Source: Sipunculus nudus (Eukaryota; Annelida; Sipuncula; Golfingiida; Sipunculidae). Taken from it: a stretch of 64,000 nt of DNA. The notes beneath the pieces are model-generated. The model was not told the DNA's origin and ran no database searches. It saw only the letters and a list, made by a program, of their open reading frames with translations. Of the stretch, positions 45,601-56,329 are shown piece after piece. A program made the position numbers and the translations under genes. How positions within the stretch are numbered: the stretch's first letter is position 1; every line of letters starts with the position of its first letter. The stretch lies in NCBI GenBank assembly GCA_026874595.1, contig CM049306.1:110494142-110558141 (forward strand), in the 5' to 3' direction.

Positions 45601-48540
45601 GCCATTTAATTCAAATAAAATATTTTCCATAATAGTATTAAAGGAAATCTGTTTCTTTGAGTATTTTCTTGTATGTATGAATAAGTTCCCAAAATAATAG
45701 GGTAATTGAGGTTGTTTTGATATTTCACCATGTAATTTTCATAACACCCAAACATCATTTCCCTGATATTAACTAAAAACATGCATGATAGGAAGATCTC
45801 CATCTTCTTCGCCGGCTCAACATCCTAGACCGGAATTTTTCCCAAAGCTTTGTAAATTTTCAAGGATATTTTACCCGAATCTATATATCAGCTACAAAGC
45901 AGGCTGTGTCATCGGCCAACTGCGAAAGCTTAACTTCATTTTGATCAATTGTTAATATTCCTCTAATCAATTTGCTATTCTGATATTAACCTCAAATAGT
46001 TCCACTGTTAATACAAATAATATAGGGGAAAACGGACATCCTTGTCGAACTCCCCTTCGTATTTTAAAGCGAGGTGAAAAATATCCTCTATTTTGAATGC
46101 AACTGCGGATGTCTGTATACACCATTGTGACCAAATAAGAAAATTAATCTTTTCCAGGTCGATATGTAAAAGAATATTGGGGGATTTAGTAATCTTTGAT
46201 ATATTTATAATATCTTGAATTGTGCTTATATGTTTTCACCCATGTATCTCCCGTGAACATGTCCTGCTTGGTCCGGATGTATCAATGATGGAAAAAATTG
46301 TTTTAATCTATTTGAATGTACTTTAGAAGAGATCTTGTAATCCACTGGAAGTAAAGTATTTTTAGTTTAGCTGACTGTAAGTCATCTGAGCTATAGTGAT
46401 CACTCTTGGCCCGTCGTCCGTCTGTCCGTTAACCAGTCACAAATCGTAACCGCTGGACCTAGAAAATTGTAACTTGACATTCTGAGAGGTCCATAAAAGA
46501 TCTCTTTGGAAACCAGAAATAAGGTCTCTGTTACTCATATCCTTTGAGCTATGGTCCTCTAAAATACCCCCCAGAATAGTAAAAAAATTCATACAAAAAC
46601 TTCAATATCTCATTAACTACATCACTGATGGTCATGATTTTTGGCATACATATTGATCATGAGATGTTCCATAAATTCTAGCAGACTGGTGGCGCTACCT
46701 GTAATTTTTTTATTTGTTACGAATTTTTTTCTCTATTTTTGAGACCTTTAAAAATGTGAACATCTGTTAACAAGGCAAAAATCGTGAAGACTGGACCTAA
46801 AATCTTCATTCTTGACACAGTAAGAGACCTATGAAAAGTCTCCATAGAAACCTGAAATAAGGTCTCTGTTACCCATATCCTTTGAGCAGTCGGGCTCCCA
46901 ATTACCCCCCAGAATAATTGAAAATTTGATTAAAAAAAACTGCCACATCTCAATAACTGCAACACTGATGGTCATGATTTTTGGCATACATATTGATCAA
47001 GAGTTGTTCCATCAGTTCCTGCAGACTGGTGACGCCACCTGTATTTTTTCAAATTTTTACAATTTTTTTCTCTATTTCTATACCTTTAAGGATGTAGTTA
47101 TCTGTCAACAGGGTACAAATCGTAACGACTGGACCTAGAATCTTCATTCTTGACACACAAGGAGACCGATGAAATACAGTTTTATAAGAATTATTAATAG
47201 ATTGATAGAAAAAATCAGAGATATATTCCCTGAAATACAGATAAAATTCGGGCTTTTATTGGGCTTAAACTGTCTCAGTGCTTCGTAAACATTCGGAGAG
47301 AGTTGTGGGCTTTTCAAGCTTTTTTATATCGGTTCCAATTAACTTAACCATATTATTTTGATAAAAAAGGGGGCTGTTTGATAAATCAATCTAGTTTCCC
47401 TTGTATTTATTAAGATTACTAAAATAATTTTTACATTCTTGTAAAATCATGGACTGATCATAAATAAAATTTCCATCTTTTTCAATTTCCGTTATACATT
47501 CCGAAACATAATTTCGTTTTTTAATGTAAAGAAATATTTAATATTTTTCTCACTTTCTTCAAACTATCACTGCCCAGAGCGAATTATGCAACTCTTTGTT
47601 TTTTATTCTAATATGCTGTCAAGCCTTACTTTAACATCGTTTAATTTTTCTACCGATTTAATATCATCAGGATTTGCATCGGTTAATTCACTATGCATGT
47701 TAAGGTCCATCTGCAGATCTTGTTCGGTCTTTTCTCCTTGTTTAATTTGTCGTTTTGAAAATTGAATAGTGTGACTCTTGATCTCACATTTAACAGTGTC
47801 TCACGCAATATTTTTGTTCAAAACACCTTTATATTTAATCTTCAAATCTGTTAATGGTGTTTTTATTGCTATCATCTGTTAGAAATTGATGATTGAACTT
47901 CCAGTAGCTGGGTTGTCTTTCCGGATCGATGTTCCCTTGTAATGATAAAGTAAACATTTTATGATCTGAGAGAGTCGACACTATAACAGTGGAAGTTTCA
48001 ATGTTAGGCATAACGGTATTGAAAAAATTAAAAAAACTAACCTTAAAACAACCTTTGGGTTGAATTCATGTATATGTTCTTTTATCAGGATATAATCGCC
48101 GCCATGCATCAATTAAAGAGAAATCTTTTTATTAATTTATTCAGATTTGTAGCTGGTTTACTTATCATTTCCTTCCAACCTCATCTTTTATCTTTCAGGG
48201 GATTCAACACAGAATTTAAATCTCCCCCGATTAAAACTTCCTTAGCACAAAAGCAGTGTCATATATAGAACATTCTAACAAAAGGACACGGCCACATGGA
48301 TCTTTTATCATATTACTGACATGTACATTAATATCATTAGTTCACAGAACTTCAACACCTTTACTCTCGTGTGTGCCATGACAAAATATAATTTTGGAAC
48401 CCCATTCCATACACCATAACCTTGCATCCCTCTGTTGACTGTGGGTTTCTTGCAAAAAATGTATGCTTTTCTCAGTCTAGTGTAATGGTTGAAAAGCATT
48501 TTGTTTACTGGTAATTGTGATATGTAAATATTATTTTCTA
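45600..48540 (-). mobile_element. L1/Tx1-like LINE ORF2 remnant
   Basis: Reading the minus strand from 48540 downward, the apurinic endonuclease region appears first. It includes 'KKPTVNRGMQGYGVWNG', 'KLYFVMAHTR' and, after frameshifts, 'DPCGRVLLLE' and a 'GGDLNSVLNPLKDKR' block near 48190-48230. After about 900 bp of linker and the inserted repeat, RT blocks follow: 'ILLHIDLEK' (46157-46181), 'RRGVRQGCPFSPILFVL' (about 46015-46070) and 'QLADDTACF' (45895-45925), which keeps the two catalytic Asp. A last fragment, 'ILGTYSYIQENTQ', lies near 45660-45700. Block order and wording fit the L1/Tx1 group rather than CR1. There are many stops and frame changes and no intact ORF. The 5' and 3' ends were not located. 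Confidence 0.72.
46375..47175 (+). repeat. ~340-bp direct repeat (two units) inserted in the L1-like element
   Basis: It starts 'gctgactgtaagtcatctga', with 'cccgtcgtccgtctgtccgt' following. The phrase 'ctgatggtcatgatttttgg' recurs at 46625 and 46965, a period of 340. Each unit has 'ggtggcgctacctg' or a variant and a 'ggacctagaa' block. It splits the RT region of the LINE, so it arrived later. A partial relative lies at 15840. Confidence 0.8.
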
Positions 48541-48882
48541 TCCGGAGTGCAACAACCTCAAGTTATTATGAACACCTTAATACGTCATTTACTTATCACA
48601 TAATCCAAGTTAATGACCGATGAAATGTGGGACAAGGGTTTGCATTTTCACAATATAAGTTTGCATTGTACCATGAGCCAATGTAATATTCTGAGTATTG
48701 ACATATAGTCCAAACCACATGTTTAGAATGATTTATGTATAGATATGTATGGATCAATTTATTTTGCATAAAATGCTAATATCTATATACATAGTACTAA
48801 TCGGCTCATTTAAACTTAGGTTTTCCACCAAAAGTAATTTTTCTGCGGTAGCTCACATGTAAACATAAAGGTTATTGTTTAT

Positions 48883-48889
<7 letters not shown>

Positions 48890-48937
<48 letters not shown>
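48890..48937. repeat. (CT)n(CA)n compound microsatellite
   Basis: About 17 CT repeats directly followed by about 7 CA repeats, abutting the Gypsy remnant. Confidence 0.95.
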
Positions 48938-48939
48938 GC

Positions 48940-49492
48940 TTTATTCTGACAAAAGTTCGAAATGTGTTGCTGAATATGTGTATGGCGTTGTGTGTCCTTT
49001 GGGTTGCATGGACACTTTGATAAGTGACCAAGGGCGCGAATTTTTCAACCAGAATATGGATAATCTATTGGATACGTTTGATGTTGATCATCGGGTTTCT
49101 TTGGCATACCATCCTCAAAAAAATGGCTAAAGAGAACGAGACGATCGGACATTAAAGTGAGCCCTGTCAAAGCTATCACACCTCAGTACATGCATCAATC
49201 AAACGTACACCGTTCCAAGTGATGTATGGTCGTACAGCTAGAATCAGTGGCGTCAATTTTTCTTCGGGGGGGGGGGGGGATGACTCGCCGACACACCCAC
49301 ACAGATACATACACACACACACACATATATATATATATAAACTATAAATATATATTACTTTTGGCACCTATATGACACATTTCAAATATATATATATACT
49401 CAATCACATTTCAAATATATTTCAATATAATATTTCATAGTAAACTCATTAATGGAGCCTGTCTATAATCCATTCAAATCTATATTTCATTT

Positions 49493-49527
<35 letters not shown>

Positions 49528-49965
49528 CTCTGAAAAGTGGGGGATGACCATCCCCCCCCCCCCTTGCCAAAAAGTTGGGGGGATATATACCCCCATCCCC
49601 CCCCCCCCCCCATATTGACGCCCCTGGCCAGAATGCCAGGAGAAAAATGACCCCAAGTTCTTTGGATGAAGAGCACTCGTCCTACAAACTCTGGAAATTA
49701 GGGACAAAATGGAGAGCAAAACTGCCACCAACATCAGTCAAGCCCCAGGAAAGCAAAAAAAAAAAAAAAAAAAAAAAACCAACACCGGATGGGTTCAAAA
49801 CTGGAACCACTTAACTGGACAGGGCCATGCATACACAGTTTGCGAAACTTTATCCAAAGGCAGTGTCCGCTTGGAAAACATTTATCATGCCGGCAACTTT
49901 AAAGTATTAAAGTGTGCCTTTAGTAGTGTAGAAAAATCAGAAAAAAATGACCTAATCGTTTAGAC
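48940..49965 (+). pseudogene. Ty3/Gypsy-type integrase (C-terminal pol) remnant
   Basis: From 48948 the frame reads 'SDKSSKCVAEYVYGVVCPLG', then 'TLISDQGREFFNQ' (integrase catalytic block with D and its neighbours) and 'DHRVSLAYHPQKNG'. In-frame TAA and TGA follow at 49128-49130 and 49158-49160. A frame change leads to 'KRTPFQVMYGRTARI' (49201-49245). After a ~390-bp insertion, the tail of the protein resumes, with 'QAPGKQKK', a shifted 'NWTGP' and 'YTVCETLSKGSVRLEN' (49836-49880). Stops, frameshifts and the insertion make it non-functional. No LTRs were found. Confidence 0.82.
49250..49640. repeat. Homopolymer/AT-rich insertion with inverted ends inside the Gypsy remnant
   Basis: It begins 'gtggcgtcaatttttc' plus poly(G) and ends with poly(C), 'catattgacgcccctgg', so the ends are roughly inverted repeats. 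The interior holds (CA)n, several (TA)n tracts and more poly(C). It separates two parts of one integrase reading and so is a later insertion. A long poly(A) expansion also sits at 49757-49780. Confidence 0.6.
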
Positions 49966-50099
49966 AAACATCACACCTGGTATGTAATATATCGAAAAGT
50001 TCTTAACCAATAAAGAAATTTATTATCGTCTAAAATTCCCAGATCGGGGCATTTTATACAAGATGTTCACGTGATTAATTTTTCATGTATTTATTTCTT

Positions 50100-50350
50100 A
50101 TTATCTTTTTTATATATTGAGAGAAATGTCCATGATCATAACGATGATTTTTAAAACCCAATTCGTGTAACATGTTTTCAAGATTGCTTAAGAGCATTAA
50201 TGTACACTTGCATGCATTTTTCAATTTGTTCGGGAAATAAATAAGAAAAGTCCACTTTAACAAGAATTTTTAAATGTGTTGCGACTGAATTAGCATTTCC
50301 GTCGAAGTTGGCCCAATTGGAATATATGTGGTGTTACGTGCTTTCAAATA
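50100..50350 (+). repeat. Dispersed repeat family D, copy 1
   Basis: 'gggaaataaataagaaaagt' with 'ccactttaac' and a nearby 'gtgttacgtgctttca' correspond to blocks at 57830-58020, where the order is partly rearranged. Confidence 0.5.
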
Positions 50351-50623
50351 AAGAGCTGTAATCGGAAATTACGTGAACGCAAATGACACCAAATATTTTC
50401 AAATTGAAGGATTAATTCAAATATTGCAGCTACTTTTTCGTATTACTGATAATCAGTAAAGATCAAATGGTGACACAAATAACATATGCATTAGTTTTAT
50501 GACATTCTTATTAGGCTCCTCTTTGAGAAGTACTGACATTATCACCTTCATTTCATATTGGTTTCATTTACCTTAAAATTGGGTTAAACATCTACAAAAT
50601 TCTTTCTTTGAGTTATTTCTATA

Positions 50624-51058
50624 ATGTATTTATTTTCGAAACAAAAAAATGACCGATTGTTGTACAACAAATCATTTCGCAGTGAACGTTACGAAAAAGA
50701 AACGGAACTTTCGAAGCACATTTGGACCCTGAAGAGAAAACAAATAAAATATTCTACCACCTGGCAAATAATCCAACACTCTTACACATTGAAACTTACC
50801 TCAGACCAATGTAATCTTTGTATAGAGGAGAAATACAGCATACTGCACCACAAAAGCGACAATTCAATAATCCTACTAAACAGGCGAAGTGAATTAATTT
50901 CGAAATGCCGACACCTGAAGCCACTGAACCTTGTAAAAAGAAAGTATAGCTGGGTCCCCAACAAGCGTCAGTTATCTGATGATCGCCCGGGTGCCGATAC
51001 CGGCAACGGCGTGAAACTCGGAGTAATAACACGATGCTCCAGCCTGCTTAACGTTTAG
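50624..51058 (+). pseudogene. Penelope-like element GIY-YIG endonuclease, C-terminal fragment
   Basis: A 144-codon open frame. Residues about 8-100 carry, in order, 'NKSFRSERYEKETELSKHIW', 'TWQIIQHSYTL', 'CNLCIEEKYSI' and 'LNRRSELISKCRH'. This series (ELSKxIW, CxLCxxEK, LNxRxEL, CRH) is what I know from the C-terminal GIY-YIG endonuclease region of Penelope-like retroelements. The CxxC/CRH residues are thought to be metal-binding. The N-terminal GIY and YIG strands and all of the RT are missing upstream, so it is a 5'-truncated fragment. The last ~35 codons look like read-through into unrelated sequence. A GIY-YIG gene of another element type is the main alternative. Confidence 0.6.
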
Positions 51059-51433
51059 TTATATATATATATAACAGTATGCATTTTAAGAGTAAGGAGT
51101 ATTTAAATACACTTTACACATAGGTTTGTCAATTTGACACCTTCAGGGTTGTCAAATGGGTCTAGCTAAAACAACAACCGGGTTGTCAAAATATCTTTTT
51201 TTAGGGATGTCAAAGGGGTTATCATTAACCGGTCAAGGTCATCCATCATGCTTGTTAATTACAGTCAAATATCTTTTATGTTTATTTGCACTGTATAATG
51301 ATAATTGAATGAATATAAAATCTCTTGTTTGTCCCTTGGGGTCACTTACTCCCAGTATCTTTCACTCAATATATATTCTTTTTTTTTTATTAAAACTAAC
51401 ATTTACACTCATTCATTTGCTGCCTCACCTCTA

Positions 51434-51434
51434 C

Positions 51435-51493
<59 letters not shown>
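51434..51493. repeat. (CT)n(TA)n compound microsatellite
   Basis: About 12 CT repeats followed by about 17 TA repeats. It lies in the 3' flank of the minus-strand gene ending at 51580. Confidence 0.95.
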
Positions 51494-51496
<3 letters not shown>

Positions 51497-51579
51497 ATCT
51501 CACATAAGAGACAGGCTAAGTTGTACACATAAAATATTGAAAGGTAGACCCGCACTGCCATGTCCAGCGACATCAAATT

Positions 51580-51648
51580 CTATACTTGGATCACGTATGG
51601 CTCCTCCAATGCATTCTGTGCGATTACCTGGACAGGTGAATCCTCTGA
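51580..51648 (-). CDS. Terminal coding exon of the minus-strand gene
   Basis: It follows an acceptor (tttttatgtgtaacag) in phase 0 and encodes 22 residues, 'SEDSPVQVIAQNALEEPYVI' plus QV, before TAG at 51580-51582. The phase matches the upstream exon at 52035-52114. The C-terminus ending V-I-Q-V has a hydrophobic last residue as in class-II PDZ ligands, which is only suggestive. No polyadenylation signal was established. Another frame of the segment is also open, so frame choice rests on the phase chain. Confidence 0.5.
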   Translation of the reverse strand, partial: SEDSPVQVIAQNALEEPYVIQV

Positions 51649-52034
51649 CTGTTACACATAAAAATAATAAATTATGTATTATTGTACGAGACTTCCGTAT
51701 GTGCTTGACAAAAATGACTTCTTACAGAGAAACAAGTGTAAACACTTTAAAATTTAATGGTGATAAGTGAGTATATCTAAGTATAAAATTATAAGTTAAA
51801 ATCAGTTAAAGAATGAGCTCTCATCGAGGAAAAATAATGGTAGGCATTTGATTCTGTATTATTAATTTCTCTCCCGTTATTAAAAGTCATAGTTTTAAAC
51901 AGACTATAATATTTAATTACTAATTCTGCATTTGGTGACTAAACAAACCATCTGTTTGTAAACAAACGTTGATGCACAATAAAACTAAAAATGGGTATAG
52001 TTGTTATTTGAGGGAGGGTGTTATATATAGTCAC

Positions 52035-52114
52035 CTCTGTTCTGCTCATAAAGAGAGAGAGGTCCTCCTTCAACGAAGCAAATACACCAGCAAATGCCAG
52101 TGCTGGCATGGCTG
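52035..52114 (-). CDS. Penultimate coding exon of the minus-strand gene
   Basis: 80 nt between acceptor 'tctgttttactttcag' (a NAGNAG-type cagcag site) and donor agag|GTGACT, phase 1 in and 0 out. Peptide 'AMPALAFAGVFASLKEDLSL' followed by 'FMSRTE'. The first dozen residues are small and hydrophobic. No family recognised. Confidence 0.52.
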
Positions 52115-52406
52115 CTGAAAGTAAAACAGAATTTAACAAGAATAATTTCCAGTTATCATAATACACGAATAATTTAAAATATTTTTAGTGCTGATTAAGT
52201 TTTATCTATTAATATAAAATTCTTCCACACGAAAGATGATCATAAAACTCTTCACAAACGTGTAACAGACATTTAGATTACATTGATACATTCACCACTA
52301 ACCAGTGGACATATACATTAAAAAAATATAGGCACGCATTTAGAAAAGCTTGCATTGACAAATTTCGGCTACAAGAAAATGTTCTGTTAAAAGTCAAAAT
52401 TAATAC

Positions 52407-52438
52407 CTTTGCGTTCATCTTCGGTCTGCATAGATTCT
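52407..52438 (-). CDS. Small internal exon of the minus-strand gene (32 nt)
   Basis: Acceptor 'gttggtgttgtttag' and donor aaag|GTATTA. Phase 2 in and 1 out, peptide 'ESMQTEDERK', charged. It links in phase to the exons at 55671-55743 and 52035-52114. Confidence 0.48.
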
Positions 52439-52685
52439 CTAAACAACACCAACGGACAATTCTTTGAGACTTATGATGCATATCCTGATGTATATGCATG
52501 TATATGTATATGCATCATGTTATCTAATTGAACAAACCCCTATCATAACTACCTATATAACAGAACACCTGGTTAAAAAAATACATGAACTGTTAGTGTG
52601 ACAGTAAAGTTTGACCAAATCATTTACAGACTTTACATCCTCCTCCTCTGCCTACCAGGGATTTTCAGCAACCAGACTTTCAGCC

Positions 52686-52799
52686 CTAACTCCCTGGTTG
52701 ATTAACAGGTGCCTCCGGTCTGACAGGGTTCTTGTCATCAGTATGTCCACTATTGCGTAATCTGGATTCTTGGGGCGGGTCTGATGATGTGTTTTTATC
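52686..52799 (-). CDS. Possible alternative terminal exon
   Basis: After 'cacattgccag' one frame is open for 37 codons ('DKNTSSDPPQESRLRNSGH', 'DDKNPVRPEAPVNQPGS') to TAG at 52686-52688. The polar, proline-rich composition looks like a cytoplasmic tail. It lies between the two exons above in the intron and would be mutually exclusive with them. A second frame is also open, so support is weak. Confidence 0.25.
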   Translation of the reverse strand, partial: DKNTSSDPPQESRLRNSGHTDDKNPVRPEAPVNQPGS

Positions 52800-53496
52800 C
52801 TGGCAATGTGTCATCATCCTCCCCTGGCATAATTTCTGTCAAGTATAGTTGGCAACTCCGTACTTGGGTTCATGGCTTACAATATGATCTGATCTTCATA
52901 CTGTTCCCTTTTTTTTCAGTTTTCGTTCTTGTACGACAGACACGCCCTGACCCCTCTTCCCCCTGATTTCACATAATTATTTATTTCTCAGTCGCTTTCT
53001 CCAAAGTGTCTGAAATGAAAAACAAGAGATTTACATTTAAAACTCAGAATTGTGTGCATTGTTTTGGCTGATTAGGGCTTCCTAGTCATATATTGTATCC
53101 ATGCTGTATTCTGTCGTGGTGTCGGATATCTGCAGGAGAAACAGGCATCATAATTATAAAATTTCATTTGGGTAGGTTAGTGCATTCATATACTATAATG
53201 ATGTTATCACTGTGAATAATATGTAACCATCACTCCACGGCTTAGACAGGGTCACATGTCAATCAGTGGCTGGAAGTCCATCTATATGTACTTCTGTATG
53301 TCGGTAAAACAGCATTTTAAATTCTTAGATTTAGGTAGCAGCATATTGTACTGATGAAATATGGCTAATGCACCAACTATAAATATGATTAAATCATGTT
53401 AATATCAAACAATCATTACTTCTTTTAATCAAGAGGTCCTATAAAAGGTATCCAGTATTTCACATGTAGAAATTCGTATAACAACTTCTATCGCTG

Positions 53497-55625
53497 TGGC
53501 TCCCCCAGGGCTTGTTCACTTTATAGAGAATGCTTTAGGTCACCAGGTAGCTCATTCATGGAGGATATTGTATGGCTCCTCCAGTATAACATGAATGCCG
53601 ACATACTGTAATAAACCAGGGTAAATACGTGGCTCCCCCAGGGCTTGTTCACTTTGAAGTGAATGCTTTAGGTCACCAGGTAGCTCATTCATGGGGGATA
53701 TTGTATGGCTCTTCTAGTATAACATGAATGCCGACATACTGCAATAAACCAGGGTAAATACGTGGCTCCCCCAGGGCTTGTTCACTTTGAAGAGAATACC
53801 TTAGGTCACCAGGTAGCTCATTCATGGGGGATATTGTATGGCTCATCCAGTATAACATGAATGCGGACATATGGCAATAAGCCAGGGTAAATACGTGGCT
53901 GCCCCAGGGCTTGTTCACTTTGAAGAGAATGCCTTAGGTCACCAGGTAGCTCATTCAGGGGGATATTGTATGGCTCATCAAGTATAACATGAATGCCGAC
54001 ATACTGCAACAAAACCAGGGTAAATACGTGGCTCCCCCAGGGCTTGTTCACTTTGAAGAGAATGCCTTAGGTCACCAGGTAGCTCATTCATGGGGGATAT
54101 TGTATGGCTCTTCCAGTATAACATGAATGCCGACATACTGCAATAAAACCAGGGTAAATACGTGGCTCCCCCAGGGCTTGTTCACTTTGAAGAGAATGCT
54201 TTAGGTCTAGATGTAGCTCATTCAGGGGGATATTGTATGGCTCTTCAAGTAAAACATGAATGGCGACATACTGCAATCAAACGAGGGTAAATACGTGGCT
54301 CCCCCAGGGCTTGTTCACTTTGAAGAGAATGCCTTAGGTCACCAGGCAGCTCATTCATGGGGGATATTGTATGGCTCTTCCAGTAAAACATGAATGCCGA
54401 CATACTGCAATAAACCAGGGAAATACGTGGCTCCCCCAGGGCTTGTTCACTTTGAAGAGAATGCTTTAGGTCACCAGGTAGCTCATTCATTGGGGATATT
54501 GTATGGCTCATCCAGTATAACATGAATGCCGACATACTGCAATAAACCAGGCTAAATACGTGGCTCCCCCAGGGCTTGTTCACTTTGAAGTGAATGCTTT
54601 AGGTCACCAGGTAGCTCATTCATTGGGGATATTGTATGGCTCATCCAGTATAACATGAATGCCGACATACTGCAATAAACCAGGGTAAATACGTGGCTTC
54701 CCCAGGGCTTGTTCACTTTGAAGTGAATGCTTTAGGTCACCAGGTAGCTCATTCATTGGGGATATTGTATGGCTCATCCTGTATAACATGAATGCCGACA
54801 TACTGCAATAAACCAGGGTAAATACGTGGCTCCCCCAGGGCTTGTTCACTTTGAAGTGAATGCTTTAGGTCACCAGGTAGCTCATTCATCGGGGATATTG
54901 TATGGCTCATCCAGTATATCATGAATGCCGACATACTGCAATAAAACCAGGGTAAATACGTGGCTCCCCCAGGGCTTGTTCACTTTGAAGTGAATGCTTT
55001 AGGTCACCAGGTAGCTCATTCATTGGGGATATTGTATGGCTCATCCAGTATAACATGAATGCCGACATACTGCAATAAAACCAGGGTAAATACGTGGCTC
55101 CCCCAGGGCTTGTTCACTTTGAAGTGAATGCTTTAGGTCACCAGGTAGCTCATTCATTGGGGATATTGTATGGCTCATCCAGTATAACATGAATGCCGAC
55201 ATACTGCAATTAAACCAGGGTAAATACGTGGCTCCCCCAGGGCTTGTTCACTTTGAAGAGAATGGTTTAGGTCACCAGGTAGCTCATTCAGGGGGATTTT
55301 GTATGGCTCATCCAGTATAACATGAATGCCGACATACTGCAATAAAACCAGGGTAAATACGTGGCTCCCCCAGGGCTTGTTCACTTTGAAGAGAATGCTT
55401 TAGGTCACCAGGTAGCTCATTCAGGGGGATATTGTATGGCTCATCCAGTATAACATGAATGCCGACATACTGCAATAAAACCAGGGTAAATACGTGGCTC
55501 CCCCAGGGCTTGTTCACTTTGAAGTGAATGCTTTAGGTCACCAGGTAGCTCATTCAGGGGGATATTGTATGGCTCTTCCAGTATAACATGAATGCCGACT
55601 TACTTGCCGAATGCAATAAACCAGG
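53497..55625. repeat. 133-bp satellite array, 16 copies
   Basis: 'gggcttgttcactttgaaga' recurs at 53508, 53641, 53774 and onward with an exact 133-bp step. Copies are highly similar, differing in gaagag/gaagtg, ttcatggg/ttcaggg and similar positions. On the minus strand each unit contains an acceptor-like 'ggttttattgcag', and some copies keep long open frames ('SEQALGEPRIYPG', 'GIHVILEEPYNIP'). Since 133 = 3x44+1 the frame rotates from copy to copy. It sits in the intron between exons 55671-55743 and 52407-52438. Confidence 0.95.
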
Positions 55626-55670
55626 GTTAATACAACGGAGAGTTAAATTTATTAATATGCTCATGGTTAC

Positions 55671-55743
55671 CTGGCAGGTGAAGCAGTGTCCGAAATGTTA
55701 AATGTATTTTCCATCTCAGGGCCAGCTGGTCCAGAAATAGACT
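55671..55743 (-). CDS. Internal exon of the minus-strand gene (73 nt)
   Basis: Strong acceptor ('ttttttaaatttatttag') and donor (gccag|GTAACC), phase 1 in and 2 out. Peptide 'SISGPAGPEMENTFNISDTA' followed by SPA, with a possible N-glycosylation motif NIS if extracellular. All three splice phases downstream agree with a single reading frame to the stop at 51580, which is the main support. Confidence 0.58.
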
Positions 55744-56294
55744 CTAAATAAATTTAAAAAAAGGAAACAATTACAATTCCTTAAGAGAAAACCATCTTGC
55801 GTAGGTATATAATTATTAGATATCAAGATGAAACACTTAAAATCTCAGGTAAATACATAATATCCACCACCCCCTCATAAGAAAGCTGCTATACAACAAA
55901 CTTTTCATGCAGAGACAAACATAAGTAATAATTGAATACCTTGCTCAATATATAAAATCAACATAAACAGAGGAGAGACATCGACGCCAACATTTTAATT
56001 AATCACGTTATGTAGATAACTGTTGTTCAATTTTCTGCTACCCCTGTAGCCTTCGCCAGAGCAATAAGACAATGCACATGCAATACATAAAACAGCTGAA
56101 ATAGCCCATTTCATAAAACTGTATGGGTGACAAAGTGGGATGACTTATACAATGTATGTCCTCTCAGTCAATATAATCATTACATATAGCAGTTTATGAT
56201 GCAGACACAGCAAAAATAAATTCTGACACTTCACAGTGGAGAAAACAAAATAATGAAAGTTCACAAACATTAGGGGCCCAATCACCTATCTGAC

Positions 56295-56323
56295 CTTCAT
56301 AAACTAAAGGTAATCCCTTAGAG
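56295..56323 (-). CDS. Possible small exon (29 nt) of the minus-strand gene
   Basis: 'SKGLPLVYE' lies between a weak acceptor ('ttttaatgaaag') and a weak donor (gaag|GTCAGA). It has the 2-in/1-out phase needed to join 59093-59182 to 55671-55743. Phase fit is its only real support. Confidence 0.22.
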
Positions 56324-56329
56324 CTTTCA

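Noticed and set aside
53685-55517. Series of ~77-codon minus-strand ORFs beginning MNKPWGSHVF
   Set aside because: They are translations of the 133-bp satellite. Because the period is 3n+1 every copy changes frame, so they do not form one protein.
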